Positions 25,139 to 33,800 of a DNA stretch of 64,000 bases are shown in pieces. Every line of letters starts with the position of its first letter. Positions within the stretch are counted from its first letter, which is position 1. The translations under genes were made by a program, and so were the position numbers. A model generated the notes under the pieces. The model saw only the letters and a list, made by a program, of their open reading frames with translations. It searched no databases and was not told the DNA's origin. Origin of the DNA: Nitrosospira sp. (lineage in GTDB: Bacteria; Pseudomonadota; Gammaproteobacteria; Burkholderiales; Nitrosomonadaceae); the NCBI GenBank assembly GCA_013821425.1, contig JACDGV010000010.1, positions 1 through 64,000 on the forward strand, read 5' to 3'.

Positions 25139-26992
25139 TTGAATGTTTTTTACGAAGATGAAGGTACCTTTAAAGTAGGCGCGATTCTTGCCGACAATAC
25201 GACTTCGCTTCAGGTGGAGGCGCCTCATGGCAAGCGCGCAAAAATAAAGGCGGCGTCCGTGCTGCTTCGGTTTGACGCGCCGTCCCTCTCCGAATTCATG
25301 GATCGCGCGCAAAAGACTGCGGAGGACCTGGACCCCAATTTTCTGTGGGAATGTTGCGAGAGCGAGGCCGAGTTTGCCAGTGATGCATTGGCCGCGGATT
25401 ATTTCGGTCACGCAGCGACCTCGGAGGAAGCGGCGGCGGTGCTGATCCGCCTGCACAGTGCGCCGATGTATTTTTACAAGAAAGGCCGTGGGCGGTACAA
25501 GGCTGCCCCCCCAAAGGCACTCGAGGCGGCGCTGGCCAGTCAGGAAAAAAAGCGCCGCCAGGCGGAGCGGCAGACTCGCTACAGGGAGTCGCTTGACCGG
25601 TTCACGCTGCCGGAAGAATTCAGGGCATCGCTATTCAGCCTGCTTTATCGGCCCGACAAGAACACGGTCGAGTGGAAGGCGCTTGATGCAGCTTGTACCG
25701 CCGCAAGACTGAGCGTTTCCCAACTGCTGGAAAAATGCGGCGCAATTCCCTCCACGCACGATTATCACCTGAACCGGTTTTTGCTGGAGCATTTTCCTGA
25801 AGGTACAGGTTTTGGAACGCTTGAAACTGGGGATTTGACCGTATTCGCCGATTTGCCAGTCTCGGATGTGCTGGCGTTCAGCATAGATGATGCCACGACG
25901 ACGGAAATTGATGATGCTTTTTCTGTCACCCCCTTGACTTTGGGCAGTTTCCGCATCGGCATTCACATCGCAATCCCAACCTTGGGAATTCCGCCGGGCT
26001 CACTGCTGGATAATTTGGCGGCGAAGCGTCTTTCGACCGTCTACCTCCCGGGCAGCAAGATCACCATGTTGCCAGACTCCGTGATACAGCACTACACGCT
26101 GGGGGAAAAACGTTTGTGCCCTGCGCTTTCGATGTATCTTGACGTGGCGGACGATTTTACGGTTACCGCCACAAAAAGCCGCATCGAACAAGTGAGAATT
26201 GCCGCCAATCTAAGGCACGACGCGCTGGAAGAGCACTTCAATGAATTTAGCCTTGCCGGAGGAGCCGTGGATCACCCTTTCGGCAATGAACTGCTCGCGC
26301 TATGGAATTTTGCCCGCAAGATGGAGTCGATCCGGGGAAAAACCAATGACAGCAATAATGAGAAAATCGATTACAACTTCAATGTCGTGGCTGACCGTAT
26401 TACAATCACCCAGCGGCGGCGGGGCTCACCCATTGATAAGGTGGTTTCCGAGCTGATGATTTACGTTAACGCCGAATGGGGCAAGCAACTCGCCGACAGT
26501 GGCGTTTGCGGCATCTATCGCAGCCAGGGGGGCGGCAAGGTGAGGATGAGCACCTCTCCCGCGCCTCATCAGGGCCTGGGAGTTTCGCAGTACGCCTGGA
26601 TCAGCTCCCCCATGCGCCGCTATGTTGATTTCATCAACCAGCGGCAGCTGGTTGCACTGTTGCGCGGAGAGACACCCCCTTATACGCGAGATAGCGAGAG
26701 CCTGAAAACGCCTTTACGGGATTTCGAGGCCGCGTATGAGGTCTACGGCGATTTTCAGCGCAACATGGAGCGCTACTGGTGCCTGCGCTGGTTATTGCAG
26801 GAAAACGTGATTACGACCAGTGCACAGGTATTGAAAGAAAACCTGGTCAGGTTGGATCGCCTGCCGCTCGTGACACGCGTATCCTCATTGCCCGAGTTGC
26901 CGCCCGAGACGAATGTTGAAGTGGAAATTTCGCACGTCGATTTGCTGGAACTTACTTTCAACGCGAAATTTCTGTGTAAACTGCAAGCATGA
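25139..26992 (+). CDS. RNase II/VacB family 3'-5' exoribonuclease
   Basis: 617 residues from a TTG at 25139, giving (M)NVFYEDEGTFKVGAILADNT, the opening usual for betaproteobacterial members; the ORF track starts 48 codons earlier in what looks like promoter sequence. A short N-terminal OB-like part is followed by the RNB catalytic domain: DVLAFSIDDATTTEIDDAFS near residue 255 with the Asp cluster for magnesium, LYLPGSKITML-like segment, and the late QYAWISSPMRRYVDFINQRQ that binds the RNA end. A clear C-terminal S1 domain is not obvious. It degrades single-stranded RNA processively. It begins the RNase II-tonB-aroE-mtgA series conserved in Betaproteobacteria. Confidence 0.87.
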   Translation: MNVFYEDEGTFKVGAILADNTTSLQVEAPHGKRAKIKAASVLLRFDAPSLSEFMDRAQKTAEDLDPNFLWECCESEAEFASDALAADYFGHAATSEEAAAVLIRLHSAPMYFYKKGRGRYKAAPPKALEAALASQEKKRRQAERQTRYRESLDRFTLPEEFRASLFSLLYRPDKNTVEWKALDAACTAARLSVSQLLEKCGAIPSTHDYHLNRFLLEHFPEGTGFGTLETGDLTVFADLPVSDVLAFSIDDATTTEIDDAFSVTPLTLGSFRIGIHIAIPTLGIPPGSLLDNLAAKRLSTVYLPGSKITMLPDSVIQHYTLGEKRLCPALSMYLDVADDFTVTATKSRIEQVRIAANLRHDALEEHFNEFSLAGGAVDHPFGNELLALWNFARKMESIRGKTNDSNNEKIDYNFNVVADRITITQRRRGSPIDKVVSELMIYVNAEWGKQLADSGVCGIYRSQGGGKVRMSTSPAPHQGLGVSQYAWISSPMRRYVDFINQRQLVALLRGETPPYTRDSESLKTPLRDFEAAYEVYGDFQRNMERYWCLRWLLQENVITTSAQVLKENLVRLDRLPLVTRVSSLPELPPETNVEVEISHVDLLELTFNAKFLCKLQA

Positions 26993-27028
26993 ATTGCCGT
27001 GTCCGGGTCGCGATGACGGGGGGTGACT

Positions 27029-28015
27029 ATGCCGGTATTGTTAACCCTGACTGCTCTTCCGGCCATTCTCCCGAGCTTTGGTAGATTGAGCGCCACTTCG
27101 AATATATCGGGTTTTATTTCAGTCACGTACGCCGGCTGGCCGTCGAACGCTTCGTCACGCCTGAACCTGGCGATATTCATATCGGTAATCCTGCACGCAG
27201 CGGTGCTGCTCGGCGTTGACTTCACTTTACCGGTTTCAAAAAGCGGGAAGTCCGGGATGCCGCTGGAAGTGGTCCTGGTTAACAGCAAGCCACCAGCCCC
27301 CTCCAGGGCGAAAAATACAAATGTGCTGGCGCAGACCAACGAGGAGGGTGTCGGCACGCCTGACCATCCCCCCCCCCGTGAGGCCGCAGCTTCTTTTCCA
27401 ACCTTGCCCGTGCAAGATAATGCGGTGGCTGCGGAACCGGCGCACCAGCAGATGGAGCAGCCTGAACAGGAAGCACCCCGGTTAACCACTACCGTAGATG
27501 ACGACCAAGGTATTTATGAAGCCGACGATGCTGGATTGGAGCTGGTGCAAAAGGGAAACATTTTTGATGCCGTCGACCTTGTTCAGCGAAGTTTCGAGAT
27601 CGCGCGGCTGGAAGGGCGAACCACCCGGAACTACGAAACTTATCAGAAACCTTCGAAACGCAGGTTCCTTGGGGCTCGCACACAGGAATACCGATTTGCC
27701 CGTTATCTGGAAGATTGGCGTATCAAGGTGGAGCGCATCGGGAACCTGAATTATCCGGAAGCAGCCAAACGCGAGAAGCTCTACGGAAACCTCCAGCTTA
27801 CAGTTGGCATCAAGGCGGATGGAAGCCTTGAATCTATAGCGCTAAACCGTTCATCAGGAAAAAAGGTTCTTGATGAAGCAGCGCTGCGTATCGTAAAACT
27901 AGCGGGGCAATATGGGTTTGCACCTTTCCCGCCTGAAATCAGTCAGGATACCGACATTCTGTATATTACCCGTACGTGGGTTTTTACCCGTTCGGACGAG
28001 CTGGCCAGCCAATAA
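27029..28015 (+). CDS. TonB-family energy transducer
   Basis: 328 residues. The start is the ATG at 27029 with a GGGGGG tract ahead; the ORF-track GTG two codons upstream overlaps that tract. A membrane helix (LNLAIFISVILHAAVLLGV) lies near residues 45-65 rather than at the very N-terminus, so a later start is possible. A Pro-rich periplasmic linker follows (NSKPPAPSRAKN, DHPPPREAA), then the C-terminal TonB domain, LEDWRIKVERIGNLNYPEAA, with GNLQLTVGIKADGSLESI and VLDEAALRIVKLAG. TonB carries the proton-motive force from ExbBD to outer-membrane receptors such as the one at 16-18 kb. No exbB/exbD are adjacent; they must be elsewhere. Confidence 0.88.
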   Translation: MPVLLTLTALPAILPSFGRLSATSNISGFISVTYAGWPSNASSRLNLAIFISVILHAAVLLGVDFTLPVSKSGKSGMPLEVVLVNSKPPAPSRAKNTNVLAQTNEEGVGTPDHPPPREAAASFPTLPVQDNAVAAEPAHQQMEQPEQEAPRLTTTVDDDQGIYEADDAGLELVQKGNIFDAVDLVQRSFEIARLEGRTTRNYETYQKPSKRRFLGARTQEYRFARYLEDWRIKVERIGNLNYPEAAKREKLYGNLQLTVGIKADGSLESIALNRSSGKKVLDEAALRIVKLAGQYGFAPFPPEISQDTDILYITRTWVFTRSDELASQ

Positions 28016-28264
28016 ATGTTTTGGCTGCGTGCACGTAGCAGGGCAGCCGACCGCCTTGACGCGAACTGACATGAGGTTTGACCGCAGAGCGTCGGAGCGG
28101 CGCCCTGCGCTGTGGTAAAATCACTGGTACTGTTGTTTTGCGTGATACTACCGTGGCAAATCCAGTTCAGTCACGCGCCCTGCTCCGCATACCTGTGATC
28201 GTCCCGTTCCTGCCGCTATGCGCGCAGGTAAGACTTATGCCTTTGTCGTTGGCTTTCCTTATCC

Positions 28265-29086
28265 ATGGCTGATCTTTATGCCGTTATCGGCAACCCTGTT
28301 GTCCATAGCAAGTCGCCTCTGATTCATCTGGAGTTTTCCCGGCAAACCGGTCAGGATATCGGTTACGAAGCCCTGCCCGCCCCCGAGGATGCGTTCACTG
28401 CGGCAGTAGCCGGTTTCAGGCAGCGGGGCGGCAAAGGCATGAATGTGACCGTTCCATTCAAGCTCGAAGCCTGCAAAATTTCCAGCCACCTGACTGAGCG
28501 AGCGAGTGCCGCACAGGCGGTTAACACTCTCTCATTCAATACCAGGGAAATCTTTGGTGATAATACTGACGGCGTAGGACTGGTGCGCGACATTACAGTT
28601 AATAGGGAATTTTCGCTTGGGGCCAAACGGATTTTGCTGATGGGCGCGGGAGGCGCGGCACGAGGCGTGTTGTTGCCGCTACTGGAACGCGAGCCTCGCG
28701 TGCTGACGATCGCTAATCGCACCAGACAAAAGGCGGCCGAGTTGCAGCAGCAATTCTCACGCTATGGAAATATAGTATCCGGGGATTACGCTGATCTCAA
28801 GGGTGAAGAATTCGATCTCATCATCAACGCCACCTCTGCAAGCCTGAAGGGGGAGTTGCCGACACTCCCGCCCGGTATCTTCGCCGCACGGTCCATGGCT
28901 TATGACATGATGTATGGGAATGAATATAACCTTTTTCTGCAACACGCCGAGCGGCAGGGCGCCATGCGCCTTGCGAACGGCACCGGCATGCTGGTAGAGC
29001 AAGCGGCGGAATCATTTTTCGTCTGGCGCGGGATCAGACCAAAAACAGCCCCGGTCATTGAAATGCTCAGGAAAATTGGGGGGTAA
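28265..29086 (+). CDS. aroE: Shikimate dehydrogenase (NADP+)
   Basis: 273 residues. It reduces 3-dehydroshikimate to shikimate in aromatic amino acid synthesis. The substrate site is VIGNPVVHSKSPLIHLEFSR near residue 5, with GMNVTVPFKLEA (catalytic Lys) near 60 and NTDGVGLVRD (Asp) near 100. The NADP site is LLMGAGGAARGVLLPLLE near 122 with the NRTRQKA that marks NADP preference. The family C-terminal motif LVEQAAESFFVWRGIRP is intact. ATG at 28265. It lies between tonB and mtgA, as in related genomes. Confidence 0.96.
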   Translation: MADLYAVIGNPVVHSKSPLIHLEFSRQTGQDIGYEALPAPEDAFTAAVAGFRQRGGKGMNVTVPFKLEACKISSHLTERASAAQAVNTLSFNTREIFGDNTDGVGLVRDITVNREFSLGAKRILLMGAGGAARGVLLPLLEREPRVLTIANRTRQKAAELQQQFSRYGNIVSGDYADLKGEEFDLIINATSASLKGELPTLPPGIFAARSMAYDMMYGNEYNLFLQHAERQGAMRLANGTGMLVEQAAESFFVWRGIRPKTAPVIEMLRKIGG

Positions 29087-29164
29087 GATACGTTCAGCAA
29101 GATTTGCCTGTGACGTGCGTTGCCGACACCGCCGGGCCCCCGGGATTGCTTGAGTGGAAGTGAA

Positions 29165-29857
29165 ATGTTCTTCTATCGCTGGCTCTTACGCCTTCTTTTA
29201 CTTCTTGTTGGCACCGCATTCGGCTACCAGTTGTGGATTTTTGGCCATGTGGTTCACTGGAACTCCCACAACCCTTCCAGCAGCTCTGTCATGCGGGGCC
29301 GATTGGAATTATTGCAGCGGGAAAATCCCCAAGCGACTCTGCGCGCGGAATGGACGCCTTACGAGCGAATTTCGCCTCAACTTAAGCGGGCGGTTATTGC
29401 TGCCGAGGACGGTAAATTCGCGAAGCATTGGGGGTTTGATTTTCAGGCTATTCAGAAGGCCTACCAAAAGAACCTGGAAAACGGCAGATCAGTTGCCGGC
29501 GGTTCAACCATCAGTCAGCAGCTTGCGAAAAACCTGTTTCTTTCGGGCAAAAAAACTCTATGGCGTAAACTCCAGGAAGCCCTCATTACATTAATGCTGG
29601 AAAATGTGATGTCTAAGCGTCGGATCCTGGAAATTTATCTGAATGTGATAGAGTGGGGTGAGGGCGTGTTCGGCGCCGAGGCTGCGGCTCGACACTATTA
29701 TGGCGTTTCCGCTGCTTCTGTCACAGCGGAACAGGCAGCCCGTCTTGCGGCCATGCTTCCCCATCCAAGCTTTTACGATCGCAATGGCGAGACGTCCGGA
29801 CTGTTGAAAAAAGCTCGCACCATCCTCGGTCGAATGCCGTCGGCACAGGTTCCCTGA
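29165..29857 (+). CDS. mtgA: Monofunctional biosynthetic peptidoglycan transglycosylase
   Basis: 230 residues from the ATG at 29165, which follows GGAAG and begins directly at the membrane anchor (FFYRWLLRLLLLLVGTAFG). The GT51 catalytic domain reads RAVIAAEDGKFAKHWGFDF (catalytic Glu), GGSTISQQLAKNLFLSGK, RKLQEALITLMLE and KRRILEIYLNVIEWGEGVFG, the standard motif order. It polymerises lipid II glycan strands in the periplasm. There is no transpeptidase domain. It follows aroE by 78 bases, completing the tonB-aroE-mtgA series. Confidence 0.95.
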   Translation: MFFYRWLLRLLLLLVGTAFGYQLWIFGHVVHWNSHNPSSSSVMRGRLELLQRENPQATLRAEWTPYERISPQLKRAVIAAEDGKFAKHWGFDFQAIQKAYQKNLENGRSVAGGSTISQQLAKNLFLSGKKTLWRKLQEALITLMLENVMSKRRILEIYLNVIEWGEGVFGAEAAARHYYGVSAASVTAEQAARLAAMLPHPSFYDRNGETSGLLKKARTILGRMPSAQVP

Positions 29858-29954
29858 GGTTGCCCGATGGCCTCAAGTTTTCGGCCCGAGTGATTACACG
29901 CTTTGAGTTCGGCATCCTCCCTGTCATAATATCCGCCCCAATTTCCCTACAATC

Positions 29955-31430
29955 ATGCAGCCCAATCGCATTTCGGGCGATCTCGTCATGACCAAAGCAA
30001 ACAACCTCAGGGAAACCGAAAACGTGCAAGAGCATTTGCAGCGGGTAGCCCGCCTATTGCACAAGCACAAGCTGGTGGAAGGCCTTGTGCACACGCAGAA
30101 CATGCCGCGCCAGGAACTCGTGGAAGCCCTGGTGCACAAGCAGAATCTGGCAGAGCTGCAAAACCTTCTTGACAAGCTTCACCCCGCCGACGTTGCCTAT
30201 ATTCTTGAGGCCATGCCGCTGGAAGATCGTCTTCTGATCTGGGACCTGGTCAAGGCGGAACGCGATGGCGAGATCCTTCTGGAGGTCTCCGACGCGGTGC
30301 GCGAAACGCTGATCGCGACGATGAACAGTGGTGAGATGCGGGCTGCTGCAGAGCAGCTTGATGCTGATGAGATCGCCGACCTCGCGCCCAATCTTCCGCA
30401 GTATGTCCTCGACGATGTATTTCAGTCGCTCCCGATGGAGGAGCGAGAGAACTTGCGTGCTGCCATGTCTTACGCCGAGGATTCGGTAGGGGCGCTTATG
30501 GATTTCGATGTTGTCACTATCCGCGACGATGTGACGCTGGAAGTGGTGCTGCGCTATCTGCGGCGCCTGGATGAGCTGCCCGATCATACCGATCAACTGT
30601 TCGTAGTTAACCGCGACGGACACTTCAAGGGCGTCCTGCCAGTGAACCGGCTGCTGGTAAGCGACCCGGGAGCTAAGGTGGGCTCGGTAATGGCTGCCGG
30701 AATGGTAATGCTCCAGCCTAATGAAAAGGCACACGAAGCGGCCCAGGCTTTCGAGCGCTACGACCTTGTATCCGCTGCAGTGGTAAATAACGAGGGTAAG
30801 TTGGTGGGACGCGTCACGGTTAATGCAGTGATGGATTTTATTCGCGAGGAATCGGAAAGCGAAGCGCTTAGCCTGGCTGGTCTGCGGCAAGAGGAAGATT
30901 TGTTCGCGCCAGTATGGAAGAGTTTGAAGAACCGCTGGACCTGGCTGGCGATTAATCTGGTAACAGCTTTCATTGCTTCGCGCGTCATTGGCATATTTGA
31001 GGATTCGATCGAAAAACTAGTCGCACTGGCGGCGCTAATGCCGATTATTGCTGGAATCGGCGGTAACTCCGGCAATCAGACTATCACAATGATCGTGCGT
31101 GCCCTTGCCCTAGGGCAGCTAAATACCCGCAGCACCCGCACATTGTTCGCAAAGGAAATCGGGGTAAGTGCCGTGAACGGGCTGGTGTGGGGCAGCGTGG
31201 TAGGACTATTCGCTTTCCTGATTTACGGCAGCGTGCCTCTTAGCCTGGTAATGACGCTGGCAATGATGCTCAATCTGCTTCTGGCGGCGTCGTTGGGTGT
31301 GCTGATACCGCTGACTCTTCACAAGCTTGGGCGCGATCCGGCGGCAGGCTCCAGCGTGATGATTACCGCTGTTACCGATAGTGGCGGTTTTTTTATTTTT
31401 CTCGGGCTCGCGACAATCTTCCTGGTATAG
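29955..31430 (+). CDS. mgtE: Magnesium transporter MgtE
   Basis: 491 residues. A cytoplasmic superhelical N domain (LHPADVAYILEAMPLEDRLL, ADEIADLAPNLP) is followed by paired CBS domains (residues ~165-285, SVGALMDFDVVTIRDDVTLEVV) and five membrane helices with the pore segment PIIAGIGGNSGNQTITMIVR and GRDPAAGSSVMITAVTDSGGF. MgtE is a magnesium-gated channel. Near residues 40-68 two similar 15-residue units, LVEGLVHTQNMPRQE and LVEALVHKQNLAELQ, stand in tandem (45-bp period), a mild N-terminal duplication. Either ATG at 29955 or at 29988 could be the start; neither has a strong ribosome site. It converges on lysA. Confidence 0.94.
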   Translation: MQPNRISGDLVMTKANNLRETENVQEHLQRVARLLHKHKLVEGLVHTQNMPRQELVEALVHKQNLAELQNLLDKLHPADVAYILEAMPLEDRLLIWDLVKAERDGEILLEVSDAVRETLIATMNSGEMRAAAEQLDADEIADLAPNLPQYVLDDVFQSLPMEERENLRAAMSYAEDSVGALMDFDVVTIRDDVTLEVVLRYLRRLDELPDHTDQLFVVNRDGHFKGVLPVNRLLVSDPGAKVGSVMAAGMVMLQPNEKAHEAAQAFERYDLVSAAVVNNEGKLVGRVTVNAVMDFIREESESEALSLAGLRQEEDLFAPVWKSLKNRWTWLAINLVTAFIASRVIGIFEDSIEKLVALAALMPIIAGIGGNSGNQTITMIVRALALGQLNTRSTRTLFAKEIGVSAVNGLVWGSVVGLFAFLIYGSVPLSLVMTLAMMLNLLLAASLGVLIPLTLHKLGRDPAAGSSVMITAVTDSGGFFIFLGLATIFLV

Positions 31431-31518
31431 CGGAGCGGAATATTCCTTGAGCGCGATAGCGGAACCAGCCGATAAATCGACACAGGTAAGTCAGGCAACC
31501 GAGGTCTCAGCTATTCAC

Positions 31519-32775
31519 CTAGGGCAGGATTTTCTCGCCGGCCATCAGTTGATCCATGGATTCGCGTTCACGGATCAGATGAGCGCGGTCTCCGTCGACC
31601 ATCACCTCCGCGGCTCTTGGGCGGGAATTATAATTCGAGCTCATGCTCATGCCATATGCGCCAGCCGACATGACCGCCAGCAGATCCCCCGGCAACAGCG
31701 CTAGCTCGCGGTCATGCCCCAGGAAGTCGCCCGTCTCGCAAACCGGACCGACCACTTGATAAGTTTTCACGTCAGCCTGCGTTCCGGGTGCAACCGGAAG
31801 GATTTCATGGTAAGCGTTATAAAGCGCCGGACGCATCAAATCATTCATGGCGGCATCAACGATGGCGAAATTGCGATGAGTCGCGTGTTTGAGATACTCA
31901 ACCCGGGTCAGCAGTATACCGGCATTTCCCACCAGCACGCGACCCGGCTCGACGAGAATGCGCTGCTTGCGCTGAACCATACCGCCACACAATGCGGCTA
32001 TATAAGCCCGGGCCGGGGGAGGTTTTTCGCTCGAATACCGGATTCCCAGTCCGCCCCCCAGATCCAGATGATGGATTTTTAAACCCCGAGCTTCGAGACG
32101 ATCGAGCAATCCCAGCATCTTCTCGCGTGTTTCGACGAAGGGATCGAGTTCCGTCAGCTGCGAGCCGATGTGGCAATCCAGCCCGGTAACGCGCACGTTG
32201 GCTAATTTTTGCGCAGAGGCATAAAGGGATTCCGCTTCCTCGAAGGGTATCCCAAATTTGTTTTCCTTGAGTCCCGTAGAAATATAAGGATGAGTTCGGG
32301 CGTCGACGTCAGGGTTGACCCTAAAGCTGACCGGCGCGATTTGATTCATGCTGCGCGCCACCTGATCCAGAATTTCCAGCTCCGCTTCCGATTCCACGTT
32401 GAAGCAAAGTATTCCTGCCTCTAGCGCCACGCGCATCTCGTCTGGCTGCTTGCCAACGCCGGAAAACACAATCTTCCGCGGATCGCCGCCTGCTTCCAGT
32501 ACCCGCCGCAGTTCCCCGCCCGAAACGATGTCGAAGCCACTGCCAAGACGAGCAAATAAATTGAGAATGGCCAGATTGGAGTTGGCTTTCACCGCATAGC
32601 ATACCAGGTGGTCGCGGCCCGCGAACGCGGAGTCGAATTCCGAATATGCGGCCACGAGCGCGTGGCGGGAATAAACGTAGCAAGGTGTGCCAAACTCTCT
32701 TGCAATACGATCGAGCCGGACCGATTCGCCACACAGTACGTTATTGCGATAGTTAAATGAAGGGAACCCGCTCAC
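31519..32775 (-). CDS. lysA: Diaminopimelate decarboxylase
   Basis: 418 residues. A PLP-dependent fold-III decarboxylase making lysine from meso-diaminopimelate, the last step of lysine synthesis. The PLP lysine lies in HLVCYAVKANSNLAILNL near residue 59; HIGSQLTELDPFVETRE, DLGGGLGIRYSSEKPP, EPGRVLVGNAGILLTRVEYLK and GPVCETGDFLGHDREL mark the PLP-phosphate and substrate residues. The start is a GTG at 32775 that overlaps the TGA of lptM in GTGA, so lysA is translated from the lptM-lysA message. This pairing is typical for the family. Confidence 0.96.
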   Translation of the reverse strand: MSGFPSFNYRNNVLCGESVRLDRIAREFGTPCYVYSRHALVAAYSEFDSAFAGRDHLVCYAVKANSNLAILNLFARLGSGFDIVSGGELRRVLEAGGDPRKIVFSGVGKQPDEMRVALEAGILCFNVESEAELEILDQVARSMNQIAPVSFRVNPDVDARTHPYISTGLKENKFGIPFEEAESLYASAQKLANVRVTGLDCHIGSQLTELDPFVETREKMLGLLDRLEARGLKIHHLDLGGGLGIRYSSEKPPPARAYIAALCGGMVQRKQRILVEPGRVLVGNAGILLTRVEYLKHATHRNFAIVDAAMNDLMRPALYNAYHEILPVAPGTQADVKTYQVVGPVCETGDFLGHDRELALLPGDLLAVMSAGAYGMSMSSNYNSRPRAAEVMVDGDRAHLIRERESMDQLMAGEKILP

Positions 32776-32900
32776 CTCTGCTTCTCTTCATCCTGTGCCT
32801 GCTGCGGTTGTGGTATCTTCTCGGGGAGATAGAGTGGAGCCTTCAGGCCGCAGGCGTTAAGCAGCAAGATGATCAGGGCGGTGATGCAGGATGTTCGCAT
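32772..32900 (-). CDS. lptM: LPS translocon maturation chaperone LptM (YifL-like small lipoprotein)
   Basis: 42 residues, too short for the ORF track. The sequence opens MRTSCITALIILLLNACGLK and continues APLYLPEKIPQPQQAQ. It is a lipoprotein signal with lipobox L-N-A-C directly followed by C-G-L-K-x-P-L-Y-L-P, the hallmark of LptM/YifL. LptM helps LptD form its native disulfides in the outer membrane. It sits immediately upstream of lysA, as YifL-type genes do, and its TGA overlaps the lysA GTG. The ATG at 32900 follows a short untranslated region; the ribosome site is not strong. Confidence 0.87.
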   Translation of the reverse strand: MRTSCITALIILLLNACGLKAPLYLPEKIPQPQQAQDEEKQR

Positions 32901-33028
32901 GAGTTGTCGCAGGACCGAAAATATAAAATACTACCATACGGCCAGAACCGCCAAGAATCCTTCTTGCCCGGCCCGGGTTGTTCTGGCCCCTGTATCCATC
33001 AATAAATATAAATCACGCACGATGCGCA

Positions 33029-33784
33029 TCACCCTGACCCTCTCAATTTCTTTCTTGCCTCTTTACAATTCGGGTACACGCGCTCTACTGTTTGCCAGAA
33101 CGCCATGGAGTGGTTCATTTCGATAAGGTGGGCTAATTCGTGAGCAACAACGTAGTCGACCAGATCCAGTGGTTTCTGGATCAGCCGCCAGTTGAGACGA
33201 ACAACACCACGGGCGTGGCAACTCCCCCAGAGAGTTCTGGCGCGGGATAGTTTCAGTTGCGGCAGCGCAATGCCGAGCTTTTGTGAATACAGCGCCATGC
33301 GCTCTCTGAAACACGACATTGCGCGGTCACAATACCATTCCATCACAACGCATTCGATTTGTTGGGCAGTCAACCGGGATGGCAGGGGCAGTTTCAGTTG
33401 TGTTTCCAGCGCGGAGTCAGCATTTGTTCGACGCATTCGCACAGCACCATTCGCTGTGATAGTTACCTGCCACGGTTCCCCCAGCAATGGAAAAATGGCT
33501 CCTTCCTCCCATTTCGGCCCGCATGGCTTTCGGTGGTGCCAGCTGTTCAGTTTCTTAACGATCCAGTCGGCTTTGGTTTGCAAAACGGATTCCACCCACC
33601 GTACTGATTCCCTGGATGGAATGCGAACACTCAATCCGCTATGGTCTACTTTCATGCCGATAGTCGTTCTCGGGCATCGAATAAGGGTGTAGGCCACGTC
33701 TTGGCCGTTCAGGGAGATACGCCGTAGCTCCCCAGCCGGGGGCCTGCTTTCCTCCCCCATGCTAAACATGGTTTTCGTGCCCAT
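33029..33784 (-). CDS. YgjP-like (M48/DUF45) metallopeptidase family protein
   Basis: 251 residues from the ATG at 33784, after GGGAAAT; the ORF-track start reaches back into plsC. The catalytic zinc motif is VVAHELAHLIEMNHSMAFWQTVE near residue 205, H-E-L-A-H with the downstream N-H-S that gives the third ligand in YgjP/DUF45 proteins. It is preceded by the family element RTLWGSCHARGVVRLNWRLIQ. Such proteins resemble WSS1/SprT-type peptidases; their substrates are mostly unknown. The gene follows plsC by 16 bases on the same strand and is probably cotranscribed with gmhB and plsC. Confidence 0.88.
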   Translation of the reverse strand: MGTKTMFSMGEESRPPAGELRRISLNGQDVAYTLIRCPRTTIGMKVDHSGLSVRIPSRESVRWVESVLQTKADWIVKKLNSWHHRKPCGPKWEEGAIFPLLGEPWQVTITANGAVRMRRTNADSALETQLKLPLPSRLTAQQIECVVMEWYCDRAMSCFRERMALYSQKLGIALPQLKLSRARTLWGSCHARGVVRLNWRLIQKPLDLVDYVVAHELAHLIEMNHSMAFWQTVERVYPNCKEARKKLRGSG

Positions 33785-33800
33785 AAAATTTATTTCCCAT

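Noticed and set aside
29955-30210. 15-residue tandem similarity at the MgtE N-terminus considered as a novel duplication
   Set aside because: Similar doubled LVE-LVH-Q segments are usual in betaproteobacterial MgtE as far as I can judge, so it was kept only as a note in the gene entry.
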